The position numbers and the translations under genes were made by a program. From Sternotherus odoratus (lineage: Eukaryota > Chordata > Testudines > Kinosternidae), in the NCBI GenBank assembly GCA_032164245.1, contig JAVMKO010000006.1, forward strand, positions 6,649,001 through 6,713,000: DNA of 64,000 nucleotides, given 5' to 3'. Below the pieces are notes generated by a model. It made no database searches. It saw nothing but the letters and a program-made list of their open reading frames with translations, and was not told the DNA's origin. Shown here piece after piece: positions 23,801-31,321 of the stretch (within the stretch, counting starts at the first letter, position 1; each line of letters begins with the position of its first letter).

Positions 23801-26800
23801 TCCAATAGTTAATTACTCTCACCATTAATGTACACATTATTTCCAGTCTGAATTTGTCTAGCTTCAATTTCCAGCCATTAGATTGTCTGCTAGATTAAAC
23901 ATTTTTCCCCATGTAGGAACTTATAGACTGTAATCAAGTCACCTCTTAACTTTCTCTTTGTTAGTAACTAGAGTGAGCTCTGAGAATCTATCACCAGAAG
24001 GCATGTTTTCTAATCTTTCAATCATTCTCGCGGCTCTTCTCTGAACTCTGTCAAATTTATTTAATTCCATCTATTCCTTTTAGTCACCCACCCACGTTTA
24101 GGCAAATTCATTGAAGGCAGGGGGGGAAAGTTAACAGGGAGCCAAGAAATGATGCAATGATCTGAACCCCAAACCTTTCCAAGAGGTTTTTCAAATGTCA
24201 AGTCTCTGTGTTCACTGGTGAGGACACGACAATAATTGTGGAACATGGAAGCCAACCAAAGCATCCACCTGAGCACTCCACCTAAGCATGTGAACGGAAC
24301 AGGTTGCATCTTGGGACAATGCAAACAATAGCAAAACTCCCATTTACTTCCATGGGACCAGGATCCAGTTGACACTCTCCTTCCCCTCACTCCTCCTTGT
24401 GCCCAAAGTGCAAATGCACAACTTCGTGCTGGAGATCTCCTAGTCTCCTTGATGGTAAGGCCAGAAGGGATTATGATGATCATCCACTCTGATGTCCTGA
24501 GAGGGAACCTGGTCTGGAGGAGACTCTCTCCCTGTCCAGCCAAACCAGCACTGACTGCGGATTGTTTGCATCACACCATCCAGCCAACCTCAAACTGGGT
24601 TCCCTTGGAAAGAAGCAAAACTAAGGGAAACCCACTGCCGCTGCACCAGCTGGGATCACCGGCAGCTCCTCAGGGTCCAGGGCCTGAAGGGGAAGACAGG
24701 CAGCATCCCAGACTCCGTTTTGTCAGGGGCCCCATGTATTTCCTTGCTGATCCGGGATCGGCAGCACAAGTCACTTCTGGAAACCTTGGCAGGTTTCCAT
24801 GTGACGCAAAGGAAAGGGGTGGCATTAGCCGTGGTTTGGGAGGGAGTCCCACGGAGCCAGTGAGATCTCTAGTGTATCACTACGAAACGTCGACAAGGGA
24901 CTAGAGGGGACACCCTGAACGCCCACTGACTTCAGGATTTCGCCCCATGGTTTTTACAGCTGGAAAACTCAGTAGAATCCATGTGTCAGAGGGACACCAA
25001 GCTTCAGTGGTGCAGGGCGGCCCCAGTTTCCAATTTTCCATGTTAAACCATCCTGACTCTCGCTGGGATTCCTGAGCAAAAGACTAAGGCTCTAAGACTA
25101 AGGTGTCTAAGGCTCTGGCTGGGAACACAGGAGAGCTGGGACTTGCACCCAAACTGCCTGTGTAACCTTAGGCGGGTCCCATCATCTCCCCGGGCCCTCT
25201 TACCCCTGTCTGTGAAGCGGAGACGATACTTCCCCGCCTCATGGTGAGGCTGAATTCACTGATGTACATGAAGCGCTCCGACTCTCCAGGAACAGGAGAC
25301 ACAGTCGAGACACAGACGGAAACCGTGCCAGTCTACCGAGTGCTGGGAAAACAAGTTCTGATCCCACTGACTTTGAGAGAAGCCGAGGGGGCTCAGTGCC
25401 TCACAGAATCGGGTGCCCGGATTGGTCCGATCTTCCACCCAAAACCATCAGCTTCCTCGCTTTAGTGCTCTGTCTCTTCCCCCTCCCCCCGACCTCTGGT
25501 TCCGTGTGACCCGGACAGAGTCACCAGCTCTCCCTGGTATGACTGTCAGGGGTCGTTTAACACTGTAAATTAGGGGGGTTAAAGCACCCAGGATGTAGTG
25601 AGCCCCAGTGGTCTCCCTCCGAGCGGGTGCACGAGGGAGGCGGAGACGCCCCTTGGAGGGTGGAGCCGAGGCCGCCCCGCCCCCTCGCTGGAAGTACAGG
25701 GGCGGGACCAGAACGATAAAAGGGGAGCCCTGCAGCCCAGAAGGGGGAGAACCAGAGGAGGAGAAGGACACTCCGCCTGGCCTGCTGCTGCCCGGAGGGG
25801 ACTCCAACCTGAACGGTGCTCCCGGAGTACCTGCTGCCGTGTATCCAGTGGAGCCGGAAGCCAACTGGACGGTAGAGGTACCCACTCCGTGAGCCAGACA
25901 TCCCTGCCCTGAACAAGGGAACACCAGAGACTGTTTGCTGTCTGCCTGTGCCGCGCCCAGGCCAGAGCCAGCCCTCTAAAGACTGTTTGTTTTGCTGCTG
26001 GCTGCCTGTGTCTGGAAGCCCAGGCCCCAGCCCTAAAGACTCTTGTTGGCTCTGCTGGCTGCCTGTGCTACACCCAGGCTCGAGCCAGCCCCCTAGAGAC
26101 TGTGCCGTTTGCGGGTTACCTGAGCTGCCGTAAGCCCGGCCCCGGCGGTATCTAGGAACTATCCTATGGGCGAGTTACTGTACAGAGCCTGAACCGGGCC
26201 GGTTCGGACCGGCCGGCGGGGTCTCCCTCCGAGCGGGAGCATGGGGGAGCCTACAGCACCACAGCCAGTTAAGGAGGAAAAGACACAAGTCCTGAAAGGC
26301 AAAGCTGGACTCTCGGACACCGAGACAGCTGCAGGACTGGCAGTCAGAAAACCCAGCTCTTCACGGGTAAAGGGACTTCGTTTGCTAGGGAAATCAGTGA
26401 GAAGCTGCCAATGTGCCATCCCAGGTGGTTTTTCCTGTCTTCGGAGCACAGCTGCATTTTCGGTTCAGCGTACGGGCAAAGACTTGTGCTAGTTCTACTG
26501 AAACTAACCTGGTTCCCCCACGCCTGCTGCGCCAACCGCGAACAGATTCTGCCACATTTACAACAAAGTTCTCTCCTCCGCGAGTGGTCTCGTTCAGTGC
26601 AACGGGGCTACTTACGGAGCACTCAAAACCTGGGTCTGCTCTTCTTCCCACCTGGGACCGTGACCAAGCCAGACCAACAGCATAAGCAGTTCAGATGAGT
26701 CCCTTTCTCAGAGGGCTATACCCACCCAATGTTCTCCAACAGCGCCACTTCTGTGGTTAAAACAAACTGGTGGACCTTGCCATATACAAAGGCAGCTTCC

Positions 26801-29800
26801 ATTACCGCTCTGTGCTCTAAAAAAAAATAAAATAAAATGTGTTCCAGTTAATACATTCTCAGCCCACTCCCTCACCCACGCTCAATATTACGGCCCAGAT
26901 TTTCAGAATCGGCGTCAAGACTAATATAGGCCTGGCTAATTTGCATGCATTTCTGTATTCTCTGCATGGTGAAATGGATCGGTTTTAAAAAGCGACCAAG
27001 ATGTTTGAATATCTGGGTCAAAAACTCAGTTCTGCACCATCTTATAAAAAAAAACAAACAGAAAAAGTTCTTGAAGGGATATTGAGATGGAAGGCTGATT
27101 TTAGTACCTGGTGTTCCGATTGCTGGCACATAGGCAAAGACGACATTTGATCTTCCCTTCAGAGAATGTTCTAGATTCTGAAGCTCCACCAGCGTTGTAA
27201 TATATTTAACTTCGTTAAAGAGGAGGGTACTGAGAAGACATAAAAATCTCATTTACAGCGTTCTGCAAGAGAAACCAGGGGATTTTCACCCACAACGGCA
27301 GGCAAAAACCAGAGCAGGCGCACCTCTGGCTACCTGCCTCGGGAAGCAGTAGCAGCAACTGCTCCGATTTTCCCCTGTAATTCATTTTGCAGGGCGAGAT
27401 TGCCCCAACAGAGAGGCCAGCTTAGTTGAAAACAGTCCCCCAGGATGTATCACGTTTACGCAAAGCTTCAGGCAACCAGTGATAAGACAAAGCAAATGAT
27501 TTCACATAGATGAATGTTCGCTCTACTTACAACAGGATATTGGCTACAATGGCATTCACGTCGAACAAGGCATCAGTGGGGAATTCTCTGAGCAACACGG
27601 TACCTCTGGGAAAGAGAGAACAACCAAGTCATAAATCAACATAGAGGTTATTCCTCCTTGTAGCTGTGTTGCCCATTTTCCTGATTCTTTTTGCAGATGC
27701 TAAGCCCAGGAGGGACCATTCTGATAATGCAGTCTGACCTCCAGCAGAACAGGCCGTATAATTCCTGCACTGAGCTCAGTGCCTTTGGCTGAACTAGTGC
27801 ATTTATCTTTCAGACAGACATGGCCCCAAATGCTCATCTGAGAGGAGACAAGGGAATCCTCTTACATGGGACAGGTCAGTTAAAAGGAAAGCATTTGTGC
27901 AAGGGATATGAACGTCAATGGGAGTTGGGCACCTAACTCCCTTAGGCGCTTTTGGTGGTATTTTCAATCTAACAAGCCTGCAAGAGATCCAGAACGAAGC
28001 CTGTATTAGTCCACTTCGCAGTAACTTCAGTGCACTTTGGATCAGATCCTTTGTCAGGTATGAAGTCTGATCAGTGCTGAGCAAATGTAACCGCTGCTTA
28101 CTCTGAGTGGACTCTGTCCCCCTCTAGTGGTGGCTGGGCCACACAGGGCAGAGCAGGTTGGGAATTTTTCATCAAAGTGTTTTTCAACGGAAAATCCAAT
28201 TTTCACAGAATATTTTTGCCAAATATTTTCAGTTTTCCAATCTAAATCTAAATGAAATATTTCATTTTTGATCAGGTCAGCAGCTCCTGAGCTATGCAAT
28301 GCCTCGTAATTCAGGTGCCTCGTGCCCCCATTCTCCTTGGCTGGACTACATTTCCCATGATGCATCATGGTCTGCCCTCTGGCTGAACCTCTACAATGTA
28401 TCAAGGGAGTCATATAGGGACGGTGCATACAGTCATATAATTATGGGAGAGACAGTCCAGTTTTTTCCCCCATAATGAAATCCTGCAGTCTAGCAAGACT
28501 CTCGTCTCTGTTCCTTGTAACTTCAGCCTCCTGGTTTGTTAAAAAGAAACAAAAAGAGTGCTTGCTTATACGCCAGTTCTTGGTGTAAAATGACTGCAGT
28601 TGCCTTATATAAATATTTGCTTCCTCCAAAATAATACCAAGCAAGTTATCTCCAACAAAGTCAAGAAAATCACCCTAAATTCACCCAGGCACTTCTTGTA
28701 AGGTCTAATCCATTCCTCCCCAATGCTATTACAGGGCAAACAGGGATGATCTCGGGATACTTAATTCTACTTGGGCATGAGGGTGGATGGACCCTTGAGG
28801 GTGGACCTCTTGAGGTCCTTTCCAGCCTACATTTCTAAGATTCTATAAGAGCAACTTGTGGTCTCCCTTCCAGCTATTCACCTGTCACAATTTCAAATTG
28901 AATCTTCCATGCTGATTCATCACTGAAAGATAAAGGTTCCTCCCTGTACTTCCTGGGTCATCTGAGGGGCTTCTAGGACTGGCGGACGGCTTGTCTGCTA
29001 CTTATGGGCCTGCTCTAAAATGGAGATCTTTCCACTAGTGTCAAAGGAACACGGTGGAGTCTCCTTCATTGCTACATCCTTCCAGCATCTGACATGTCAG
29101 CTTGCTTACGTGCCTTCCTTAAAACCTTGCAACAGAGAAGCTTTCAAAAACAACCCACCGTATTTTATTTAGTCACTAGCATGCAATAAAACGCCATTCA
29201 CCTGAACAGGTATGCTTTCATTAAGGCATTTTCTTTCCCACAATACCTCGATACATCTTCTTTGAGACAATTAACCTGTGTATTTAAAACAAGTCGTTAT
29301 AAATCTGGATGCAGACACCTACAAATATATAAAGTTGGAAGCATTTGAGTGTCCAACTATATGAAAGAGAACTTTTAAAACCTACTGTATGGGCAAAAAT
29401 GAAATTAAGTGATAATGTGAATGGGATCCAGTGTTACGATTAAGATTTTACAAGCACAAAAGTCAGGAAATTCCAAGTCGTGGTTCTCAAACAAACATAA
29501 TTTAGCTGCCTTCATTCAGTTTCACCCAGTTACTCCTATAGTAAGACCAAACTCTGTTCGATAGCAATGTACTAATTTGTGTAGGATAACATTTATGTCT
29601 TAATATAAAAGGCTGGAGAAAAGTTCTTTGCACTTCTTCTCCAAACATGAAAGCAAGCATGTGAAATTTCAGCCCAAAAGTCATCTTTTAGAAAGCTGAG
29701 CCTACCTCAGGATAAGGATTAGAGGTTCTGCTTGCTGAAAAATGGTGTGCCCCCGCACCCCCCAGTAAATGTAGATTTTTTTTCCGGCCAAATACTGAAA

Positions 29801-31286
29801 ATATAACCATTTAGAAATGCTGCCATAGTGCTTCCCATTGTCCTCTGTAGATAGAGCTCGGACTACATTACCCATGATGCACCATGACCTCCCCTACTGA
29901 AGATGGGTGGGGATGCACCATGGGAGTCCCTGGCCATGACCCATGCAGGGAGACCTCTGCACTCCCATGGAATCCAGCTGAGTTTAATGGAGTTCCATGC
30001 AAGCCGGGGGTTTGCCAGCAGGGAGCCAGCTGCAGGGTTGGACAGATGACCGCAGCACCTTCCTGTGTGCCCACGTGATCAGAATTACAGCCCCCAGACA
30101 ACAGAGGCGTTATAGAGGCGTCTGCGTTTCTCAGCTAGGAAAATCAATGACATGTGCATTTACCTTCACCACGGAAATCCCATAGTCCTGGAGAGCTCCA
30201 ACCGCGTTCTCTAGCTGTTCCAGAAACAGACGGACACCTGGGGAAACTGAAACACCCAGAAGAGCTGAGGTAACAAAGTTCTGTGGCACCTTAAAGACTA
30301 ACTATAAAGTTTTGAAGCATAAGCTTTTGTGGGCTAATACCCACTTCGTCGGATGCAAGCAGTGCCACTGACTATTCCAGACTAACACGGCTACCTCTCT
30401 GATTCTTGACACCATAAGAGCTGGTTTCTCTGGCTCTCTGGTCCTCTTGAGCATCAGGTAGAACAAAACCTAATGTCATCTAATCTCTCTGGGCCAGACT
30501 GAGTTGTCCTTACTCCCCCTGAGTAGTAGCTTGCTCCACAAGTTTCCCCACTGATTTCAGCAGGGCTACTTGTGGTATAAGCTACTAGCCCACACGGGTA
30601 TGACAAACTGGCCTTATTTGCCTCCGTTTCCCATTTTACAGAGTGGGGCAATGTTCCTTCCTCTTCCCCCAAGGAGGCACTTTTGGAGAGAAATACAACC
30701 CCCTTTCGGCAAGCTAGCCCACAGGAGGAGTTCCTTACCTACGCACACAGCTCCAATGAAGGCAACAGGAGTCTGACAAAGACACAAGGATCTGCCCAGG
30801 CAGCTCAACCTGCAGGAGGGGTGTCTCCAAGCGGAACAATAGGAAAGCGCCCACCTCCTCTCATTTCTATAGTCACCGGGAATATGCCGAGGGGTTGGTA
30901 AATTCCTGCTCTAAGAGATGCTCTTTCAAACGATTTAGGGTTTCAAGTTTTCCCAAGAACTGTGTGGCCATCTGATTTTCACCATTACTGTACCAAAGAA
31001 CCTTTTCCACAGCTCCAAAGTTGTTCACTCTCCCCAGCACGTGAGACTTTCCCCTCGAGTTGCTTATTTCTCCTGCGAAGCCAGGAGAATGAAAACGCAT
31101 CCATTTAAAATACATACCGTCTCGACTAAAATATACCAGGGACGCTCTTCCCGGCTGCAAGCTACTGAAATACTCCTGGGGGCTCAGCTCTAACAGGGAA
31201 TTTGCATTTCTTGCTGCAGCCATGTAATAAGTACATAACAGGAGGAAAGAGAAGCGAGAAACCCATCCATTCGTTTGGGGGAGCAT
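5740..31286 (-). CDS. TXNDC16: TXNDC16 (ERp90), partial, 14 coding exons
   Basis: The coding parts are 31286-31118, 30237-30164, 29275-29202, 27605-27531, 27229-27108, 26816-26726, 21965-21809, 20329-20163, 19027-18967, 18022-17902, 16777-16631, 15507-15448, 12601-12433 and 5876-5740. They total 1,624 nt, all have GT-AG borders, and the phase carries across every junction without a stop. The family is an ER-lumenal glycoprotein of the PDI superfamily, reported as a partner of the ERAD flavoprotein ERFAD. Residues 1 to about 28 form a signal peptide, and a thioredoxin-like domain lies near residues 371-495. Where a redox thioredoxin has W-C-x-x-C, this protein reads FYASWEAVS, so the active site is absent, as I recall for the human protein. 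The human protein is about 825 residues, so roughly 280 C-terminal residues are missing and probably lie beyond the left edge. The divergent neighbour GPR137C matches human synteny. Confidence 0.93.
6140..7650 (-). mobile_element. L2-type LINE reverse transcriptase remnant
   Basis: Minus-strand reading gives RT blocks in order: [20 protein letters not shown] near 7,350-7,420, then DTVDHVI, then the catalytic box [10 protein letters not shown] near 7,005-7,035, then [36 protein letters not shown] and [16 protein letters not shown]. Frameshifts and stops separate these blocks, so it is inactive. It fills the 6.5-kb intron between TXNDC16 exons 13 and 14. Confidence 0.8.
7680..8440. repeat. Repeat-derived stretch, possible LTR of the gypsy element
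   Basis: It includes a threefold direct repeat of CTTCATCCAGTGCCCA near 7,710-7,745 and a dispersed motif TCAATGGGAGTTTTGCC at about 8,000. Bases 8,090-8,440 lie where the 3' LTR of the minus-strand gypsy remnant should be, but no second LTR copy was found to prove it. Confidence 0.35.
8695..9145. mobile_element. hAT MITE inside gypsy integrase
   Basis: The ends CAGAGGTGGGCAAACTAC and GTTTGCCCACCCCTG are inverted repeats. The flanks CTCTAGAA and CTTTAGGA match at six of eight positions, an aged 8-bp duplication. The interior is G/C-rich with runs of GGGG. The integrase reading of the host element resumes on the other side (LEQYLRCTN...). Confidence 0.8.
10360..11063. mobile_element. hAT MITE inside gypsy RNase H/RT region
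   Basis: The 704-bp unit begins CAGTGGTTCCCAAGGTGGGC and ends AAGTTTGGGAACCTCTG. It is flanked by the perfect 8-bp duplication AGCTATCT (10352-10359, 11064-11071). The ends carry runs of GGGGGGC and the middle is AT-rich, with no transposase. Confidence 0.92.
12433..12601 (-). CDS. TXNDC16: TXNDC16 coding exon 13 (end of thioredoxin domain)
   Basis: This 169-nt exon has acceptor CTACAG and donor GTGAGT. It encodes [20 protein letters not shown] and then [20 protein letters not shown] and [15 protein letters not shown], residues about 440-495. The segment has the VNC...C pattern, the cis-proline of QFP and an N-V-T glycosylation sequon. The gypsy remnant begins only about 100 bp downstream of its donor. 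It ends in phase 2. Confidence 0.95.
12610..13460. other. TXNDC16 intron, old repeat pieces only
   Basis: The segment 12,735-12,870 (GGGCTAGATTCTGATATACT, CTCAGGGGGACTCC) looks like an old SINE piece. I recognise nothing else; the reading window at 13,138-13,398 has no family likeness. Confidence 0.4.
13468..13843. mobile_element. Decayed hAT MITE
   Basis: It runs from GCAGTGGCAGTAGGGGTACA to AGATTGAGAGCCACTG. The interior (TACATAAAAAGCACTAGCAA, CAGACGAAGGTCCCCCTTTC on the minus strand) is a family I recognise from turtle genomes. The ends are imperfect inverted repeats. No clear target duplication remains. Confidence 0.6.
13844..15447. other. TXNDC16 intron, no gene recognised
   Basis: Only dispersed repeat pieces are visible, such as 14,370-14,500 (TAGGTTCCTAACTCTCATTG, TTAGGTGCTTTTGAAAATCC). 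The windows at 14,451-14,906 and 15,060-15,380 show no domain and overlap these pieces. Confidence 0.4.
15448..15507 (-). CDS. TXNDC16: TXNDC16 coding exon 12 (active-site loop without CxxC)
   Basis: This 60-nt exon has acceptor TTGCAG and donor GTACCG. It encodes (W)[19 protein letters not shown]. This segment should carry the W-C-x-x-C redox motif, but here it reads W-E-A-V-S, so no disulfide chemistry is expected at this site. It ends in phase 1. Confidence 0.92.
15725..16440. repeat. LTR-like repeat
   Basis: This is a G-rich block with GTTTTATATGGGGACGGGAG near its left end and GGGGAGACCCAGAGAGTGGG near the right. It resembles a dispersed LTR sequence type I associate with turtles. It lies in the intron between TXNDC16 exons 11 and 12. 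No target duplication or second copy was found, so the class is inferred. Confidence 0.45.
16631..16777 (-). CDS. TXNDC16: TXNDC16 coding exon 11 (start of thioredoxin domain)
   Basis: This 147-nt exon has acceptor CTCTAG and donor GTGAGT. It encodes [20 protein letters not shown] and then [20 protein letters not shown] and HLVVLFYAS. The strand LVVLFYAS is the beta strand leading to the active-site loop of a thioredoxin fold. It ends in phase 1, splitting the tryptophan codon of FYASW. Confidence 0.94.
16905..17100. repeat. SINE fragment
   Basis: CAGTAGCACCTAGAGGTGTC followed by GGGCCCCATTGTGCTAGATG is a common sauropsid SINE segment, also seen at 2,405-2,473 and 34,030-34,090. The 17,101-17,560 stretch after it shows nothing else. 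Confidence 0.5.
17574..17835. mobile_element. hAT MITE with perfect TIRs and 8-bp duplication
   Basis: It begins CAGGGCCGGCGACAG and ends CTGTCGCCGGCCCTG, a perfect 15-bp inverted repeat. The flanks are CTCTCCTT on both sides (17566-17573, 17836-17843). The 262-bp body is extremely G/C-rich, with internal copies of GTCGCCGGC. It lies 66 bp from TXNDC16 exon 10. Confidence 0.95.
17902..18022 (-). CDS. TXNDC16: TXNDC16 coding exon 10 (acidic linker)
   Basis: This 121-nt exon has acceptor CCCCAG and donor GTAACG. It encodes [20 protein letters not shown] and then [20 protein letters not shown], residues 331-370. The tail is strongly acidic, as in the family just before the thioredoxin domain. 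A hAT MITE lies 66 bp downstream in the following intron. It ends in phase 1. Confidence 0.92.
18164..18209. repeat. Perfect 13-bp hairpin
   Basis: CATGTCAATAGAC (18164-18176) is followed after 20 nt by GTCTATTGACATG (18197-18209). It may be part of a MITE or simply a stable stem in a TXNDC16 intron. Confidence 0.6.
18210..18966. other. TXNDC16 intron, nothing recognised
   Basis: No exon or clear repeat is seen. CCCCCATTTTACAGGTG at about 18,650 is a common SINE-type tail. Reading windows here lack family likeness. Confidence 0.4.
18967..19027 (-). CDS. TXNDC16: TXNDC16 coding exon 9
   Basis: This 61-nt exon has acceptor TGAAAG and donor GTTAGT. It encodes [20 protein letters not shown], residues about 311-330, which matches the family linker that begins DSLEVNIPQ. 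The first base completes an arginine codon. It ends in phase 0. Confidence 0.88.
19102..19205. repeat. 19-bp perfect inverted repeat, 104-bp unit
   Basis: GTGGGCACTGGTGCTTCTC (19102-19120) pairs perfectly with GAGAAGCACCAGTGCCCAC (19187-19205) around a 66-nt loop. It is probably the whole of a tiny MITE, 75 bp upstream of TXNDC16 exon 9. No target duplication is evident. Confidence 0.7.
19206..20162. other. TXNDC16 intron, nothing recognised
   Basis: There are several overlapping reading windows (19,338-19,801) on both strands but no domain and no splice-consistent exon. Composition is mixed. Confidence 0.4.
20163..20329 (-). CDS. TXNDC16: TXNDC16 coding exon 8
   Basis: This 167-nt exon has acceptor CTCTAG and donor GTATTT. 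It encodes [20 protein letters not shown] and then [20 protein letters not shown] and [15 protein letters not shown], residues about 255-309. It closely matches the family segment [18 protein letters not shown]. It ends in phase 2. Confidence 0.94.
20377..20515 (+). mobile_element. Penelope-tail element with 13-bp target duplication
   Basis: The 139-bp unit has an inverted head (CAGAGAGGTCGCCGTGTTCT) and a plus-strand tail (GACGAAGTGGGTATTAGCC to CTCTTTGTTA). It is flanked by the perfect 13-bp repeat CTTCATAGTGTAT at 20364-20376 and 20516-20528. It carries the canonical hammerhead box CTGACGA at 20434-20440 and GAAA at 20458-20461. It lies in the intron upstream of TXNDC16 exon 8, 35 bp from the exon. 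Confidence 0.85.
20553..20885 (-). mobile_element. CR1 LINE 3' end
   Basis: It begins AAGAACATAAGAACAGCGGT and runs through GTCCATCCAGCCCAGTATCC and GGAGTTCCACAGGTTGACTG. This is the 5'-truncated end of a CR1 LINE read on the minus strand. It is the same family as the plus-strand copy at 33,005-33,562. Confidence 0.9.
21100..21175 (-). mobile_element. CR1 LINE fragment
   Basis: TTTTAAGACCAGAAGAGACC and GATCTAGTCCAAACTCCTGC are the reverse of a CR1 3' region. The 21,176-21,640 stretch after it shows nothing recognised. Confidence 0.65.
21809..21965 (-). CDS. TXNDC16: TXNDC16 coding exon 7 (GC-rich)
   Basis: This 157-nt exon has acceptor CTCTAG and donor GTATGG. It encodes [20 protein letters not shown] and then [20 protein letters not shown] and [11 protein letters not shown], residues about 203-254. 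The family anchors C..PCRRT and LTTLNIH are clear. Third positions are strongly G/C and CpG-rich compared with the AT-richer exons beside it. It ends in phase 0. Confidence 0.9.
22685..22885. mobile_element. Foldback Penelope-tail element
   Basis: AATCAGAGAGGTAGCCGTGT plus an inverted tail is followed by a second, plus-strand tail copy. The two meet at a palindromic GCAAGCAGTGCTCCACTGCTTGC centre (22,817-22,839). AATTACATT occurs just outside both ends and may be the target duplication. It is in a TXNDC16 intron. Confidence 0.75.
22955..23195 (+). repeat. MIR/CORE-type SINE
   Basis: A tRNA-like head (GCAGATAGAGCATTAGCCTA, GGGTTC box) is followed by TCTGCCACTGGCC, CTTGGGCAAGTCACTTCC and TAAAAATGGGCTAATGAC, then GCAAAGCGCTTTGAGATCTA. 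The order and spacing match a MIR-like SINE over nearly its full length. Confidence 0.8.
23608..24062 (-). mobile_element. CR1 LINE fragment
   Basis: The minus strand reads through [23 protein letters not shown] sequence (near 24,000-24,060) to a 3' part with GTTGTGGAACTCC-like content. The window 23,562-23,867 on the minus strand is its decayed coding end ([20 protein letters not shown]). Confidence 0.75.
24063..25090. other. TXNDC16 intron with small repeat pieces
   Basis: A CR1 snippet lies at 24,450-24,500 (GGCCAGAAGGGATTATGATG) and a minus-strand copy of the CTCCCATTTACTTCCATGGG motif near 24,340. No exon is seen. Confidence 0.4.
25095..25290 (+). repeat. MIR/CORE-type SINE fragment
   Basis: GGTGTCTAAGGCTCTGGCTG, CTTAGGCGGGTCCCATCATC and GTCTGTGAAGCGGAGACGAT followed by GAAGCGCTCCGACTC follow the MIR layout with substitutions. 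Confidence 0.5.
25545..26260 (+). repeat. LTR-like repeat with internal tandem array
   Basis: TGACTGTCAGGGGTCGTTTA opens the block. GTCTCCCTCCGAGCGGG occurs at about 25,610 and again at 26,220. A TATA-like GATAAAAGGGG lies near 25,717. Bases 25,928-26,135 hold three to four copies of a roughly 60-bp unit (AGACTGTTTG...GGCTGCCTGTG...CCAGGC). The layout suggests an LTR of an endogenous retroelement, but no internal region is present. Confidence 0.5.
26726..26816 (-). CDS. TXNDC16: TXNDC16 coding exon 6
   Basis: This 91-nt exon follows an acceptor with a long T run ending in TAG, and its donor is GTGGGT. It encodes [20 protein letters not shown] and then [10 protein letters not shown], residues about 172-202. 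It ends in phase 2. Confidence 0.92.
27108..27229 (-). CDS. TXNDC16: TXNDC16 coding exon 5
   Basis: This 122-nt exon has acceptor TTCTCAG and donor GTACTA. It encodes [20 protein letters not shown] and then [20 protein letters not shown], residues about 132-171. It is one of the best-conserved parts of the gene. It ends in phase 1, giving a split glutamate codon. Confidence 0.93.
27531..27605 (-). CDS. TXNDC16: TXNDC16 coding exon 4
   Basis: This 75-nt exon has acceptor TCCCAG and donor GTAAGT. It encodes [20 protein letters not shown] and then ANIL, matching the family segment [19 protein letters not shown]. The first base completes an arginine codon and the exon ends in phase 2. Confidence 0.93.
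27690..27785 (-). mobile_element. CR1 LINE fragment
   Basis: GGAGGGACCATTCTGATAAT and GCAGTCTGACCTCCAGCAGA followed by ACAGGCCGTATAATTCCTGC are the reverse of a CR1 3' region. The 28,100-28,440 stretch beyond it has a CATTTCCCATGATGCATCAT motif also found, diverged, at 29,860-29,890. Confidence 0.6.
28770..28845 (+). mobile_element. CR1 LINE extreme 3' end
   Basis: TTGAGGTCCTTTCCAGCCTA followed by CATTTCTAAGATTCTATAA is the typical CR1 3' terminus in the plus direction. The copy is very short, consistent with 5' truncation. Confidence 0.75.
29202..29275 (-). CDS. TXNDC16: TXNDC16 coding exon 3
   Basis: This 74-nt exon has acceptor ACACAG and donor GTGAAT. It encodes [20 protein letters not shown] and then AYLFR, residues 82-106, with two cysteines kept from the family pattern VNC...YCGKE. 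It ends in phase 2. Confidence 0.93.
30164..30237 (-). CDS. TXNDC16: TXNDC16 coding exon 2
   Basis: This 74-nt exon has acceptor CCCCAG and donor GTAAAT. It encodes [19 protein letters not shown] and then ISVVK, residues 57-81. This is the start of the first thioredoxin-like fold. It completes the split glycine codon from the previous exon and ends in phase 0. Confidence 0.92.
30268..30415 (-). mobile_element. Penelope-tail element, minus strand
   Basis: The tail reads in the minus direction (GTGGCACCTTAAAGACTAAC to CTTCGTCGGATGCA) and is followed by the inverted head ACTAACACGGCTACCTCTCT. AAGAGCTG occurs on both sides (30260-30267, 30416-30423), a likely 8-bp duplication. It sits about 30 bp upstream of TXNDC16 coding exon 2. 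Confidence 0.72.
30420..31117. other. TXNDC16 intron, nothing recognised
   Basis: A minus-strand open window continues past the donor of coding exon 1 (30,873-31,117), but it reads into the intron and is not coding. No repeat is identified. Confidence 0.5.
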
Positions 31287-31321
31287 GATTTCATCAGTTA
31301 AAGTCACTGCAGAAGCCACAT
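31118..31321 (-). CDS. TXNDC16: TXNDC16 first coding exon (start codon, signal peptide)
   Basis: A T-rich acceptor ends in CAG at 31324-31322. The ATG chosen is 31286-31284 and opens [18 protein letters not shown], a hydrophobic signal sequence, followed by [15 protein letters not shown], which aligns with the start of mature TXNDC16. An earlier ATG at 31321-31319 meets a stop after five codons, so it is a tiny upstream ORF in the 5' leader and not the start. The donor is GTATGT at 31117, and the exon ends in phase 1 after residue 56. The 5' leader must continue in a further upstream exon. Confidence 0.92.

Noticed and set aside
25448..25924. 158-residue minus-strand open frame and its overlapping partners
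   Set aside because: It lies in an LTR-like GC-rich block, overlaps equally long frames on the other strand, and shows no domain.
30873..31117. Extension of TXNDC16 coding exon 1 beyond 31118
   Set aside because: The frame stays open, but a strong GTATGT donor at 31117 and a matching exon at 30237 show this part is intron.
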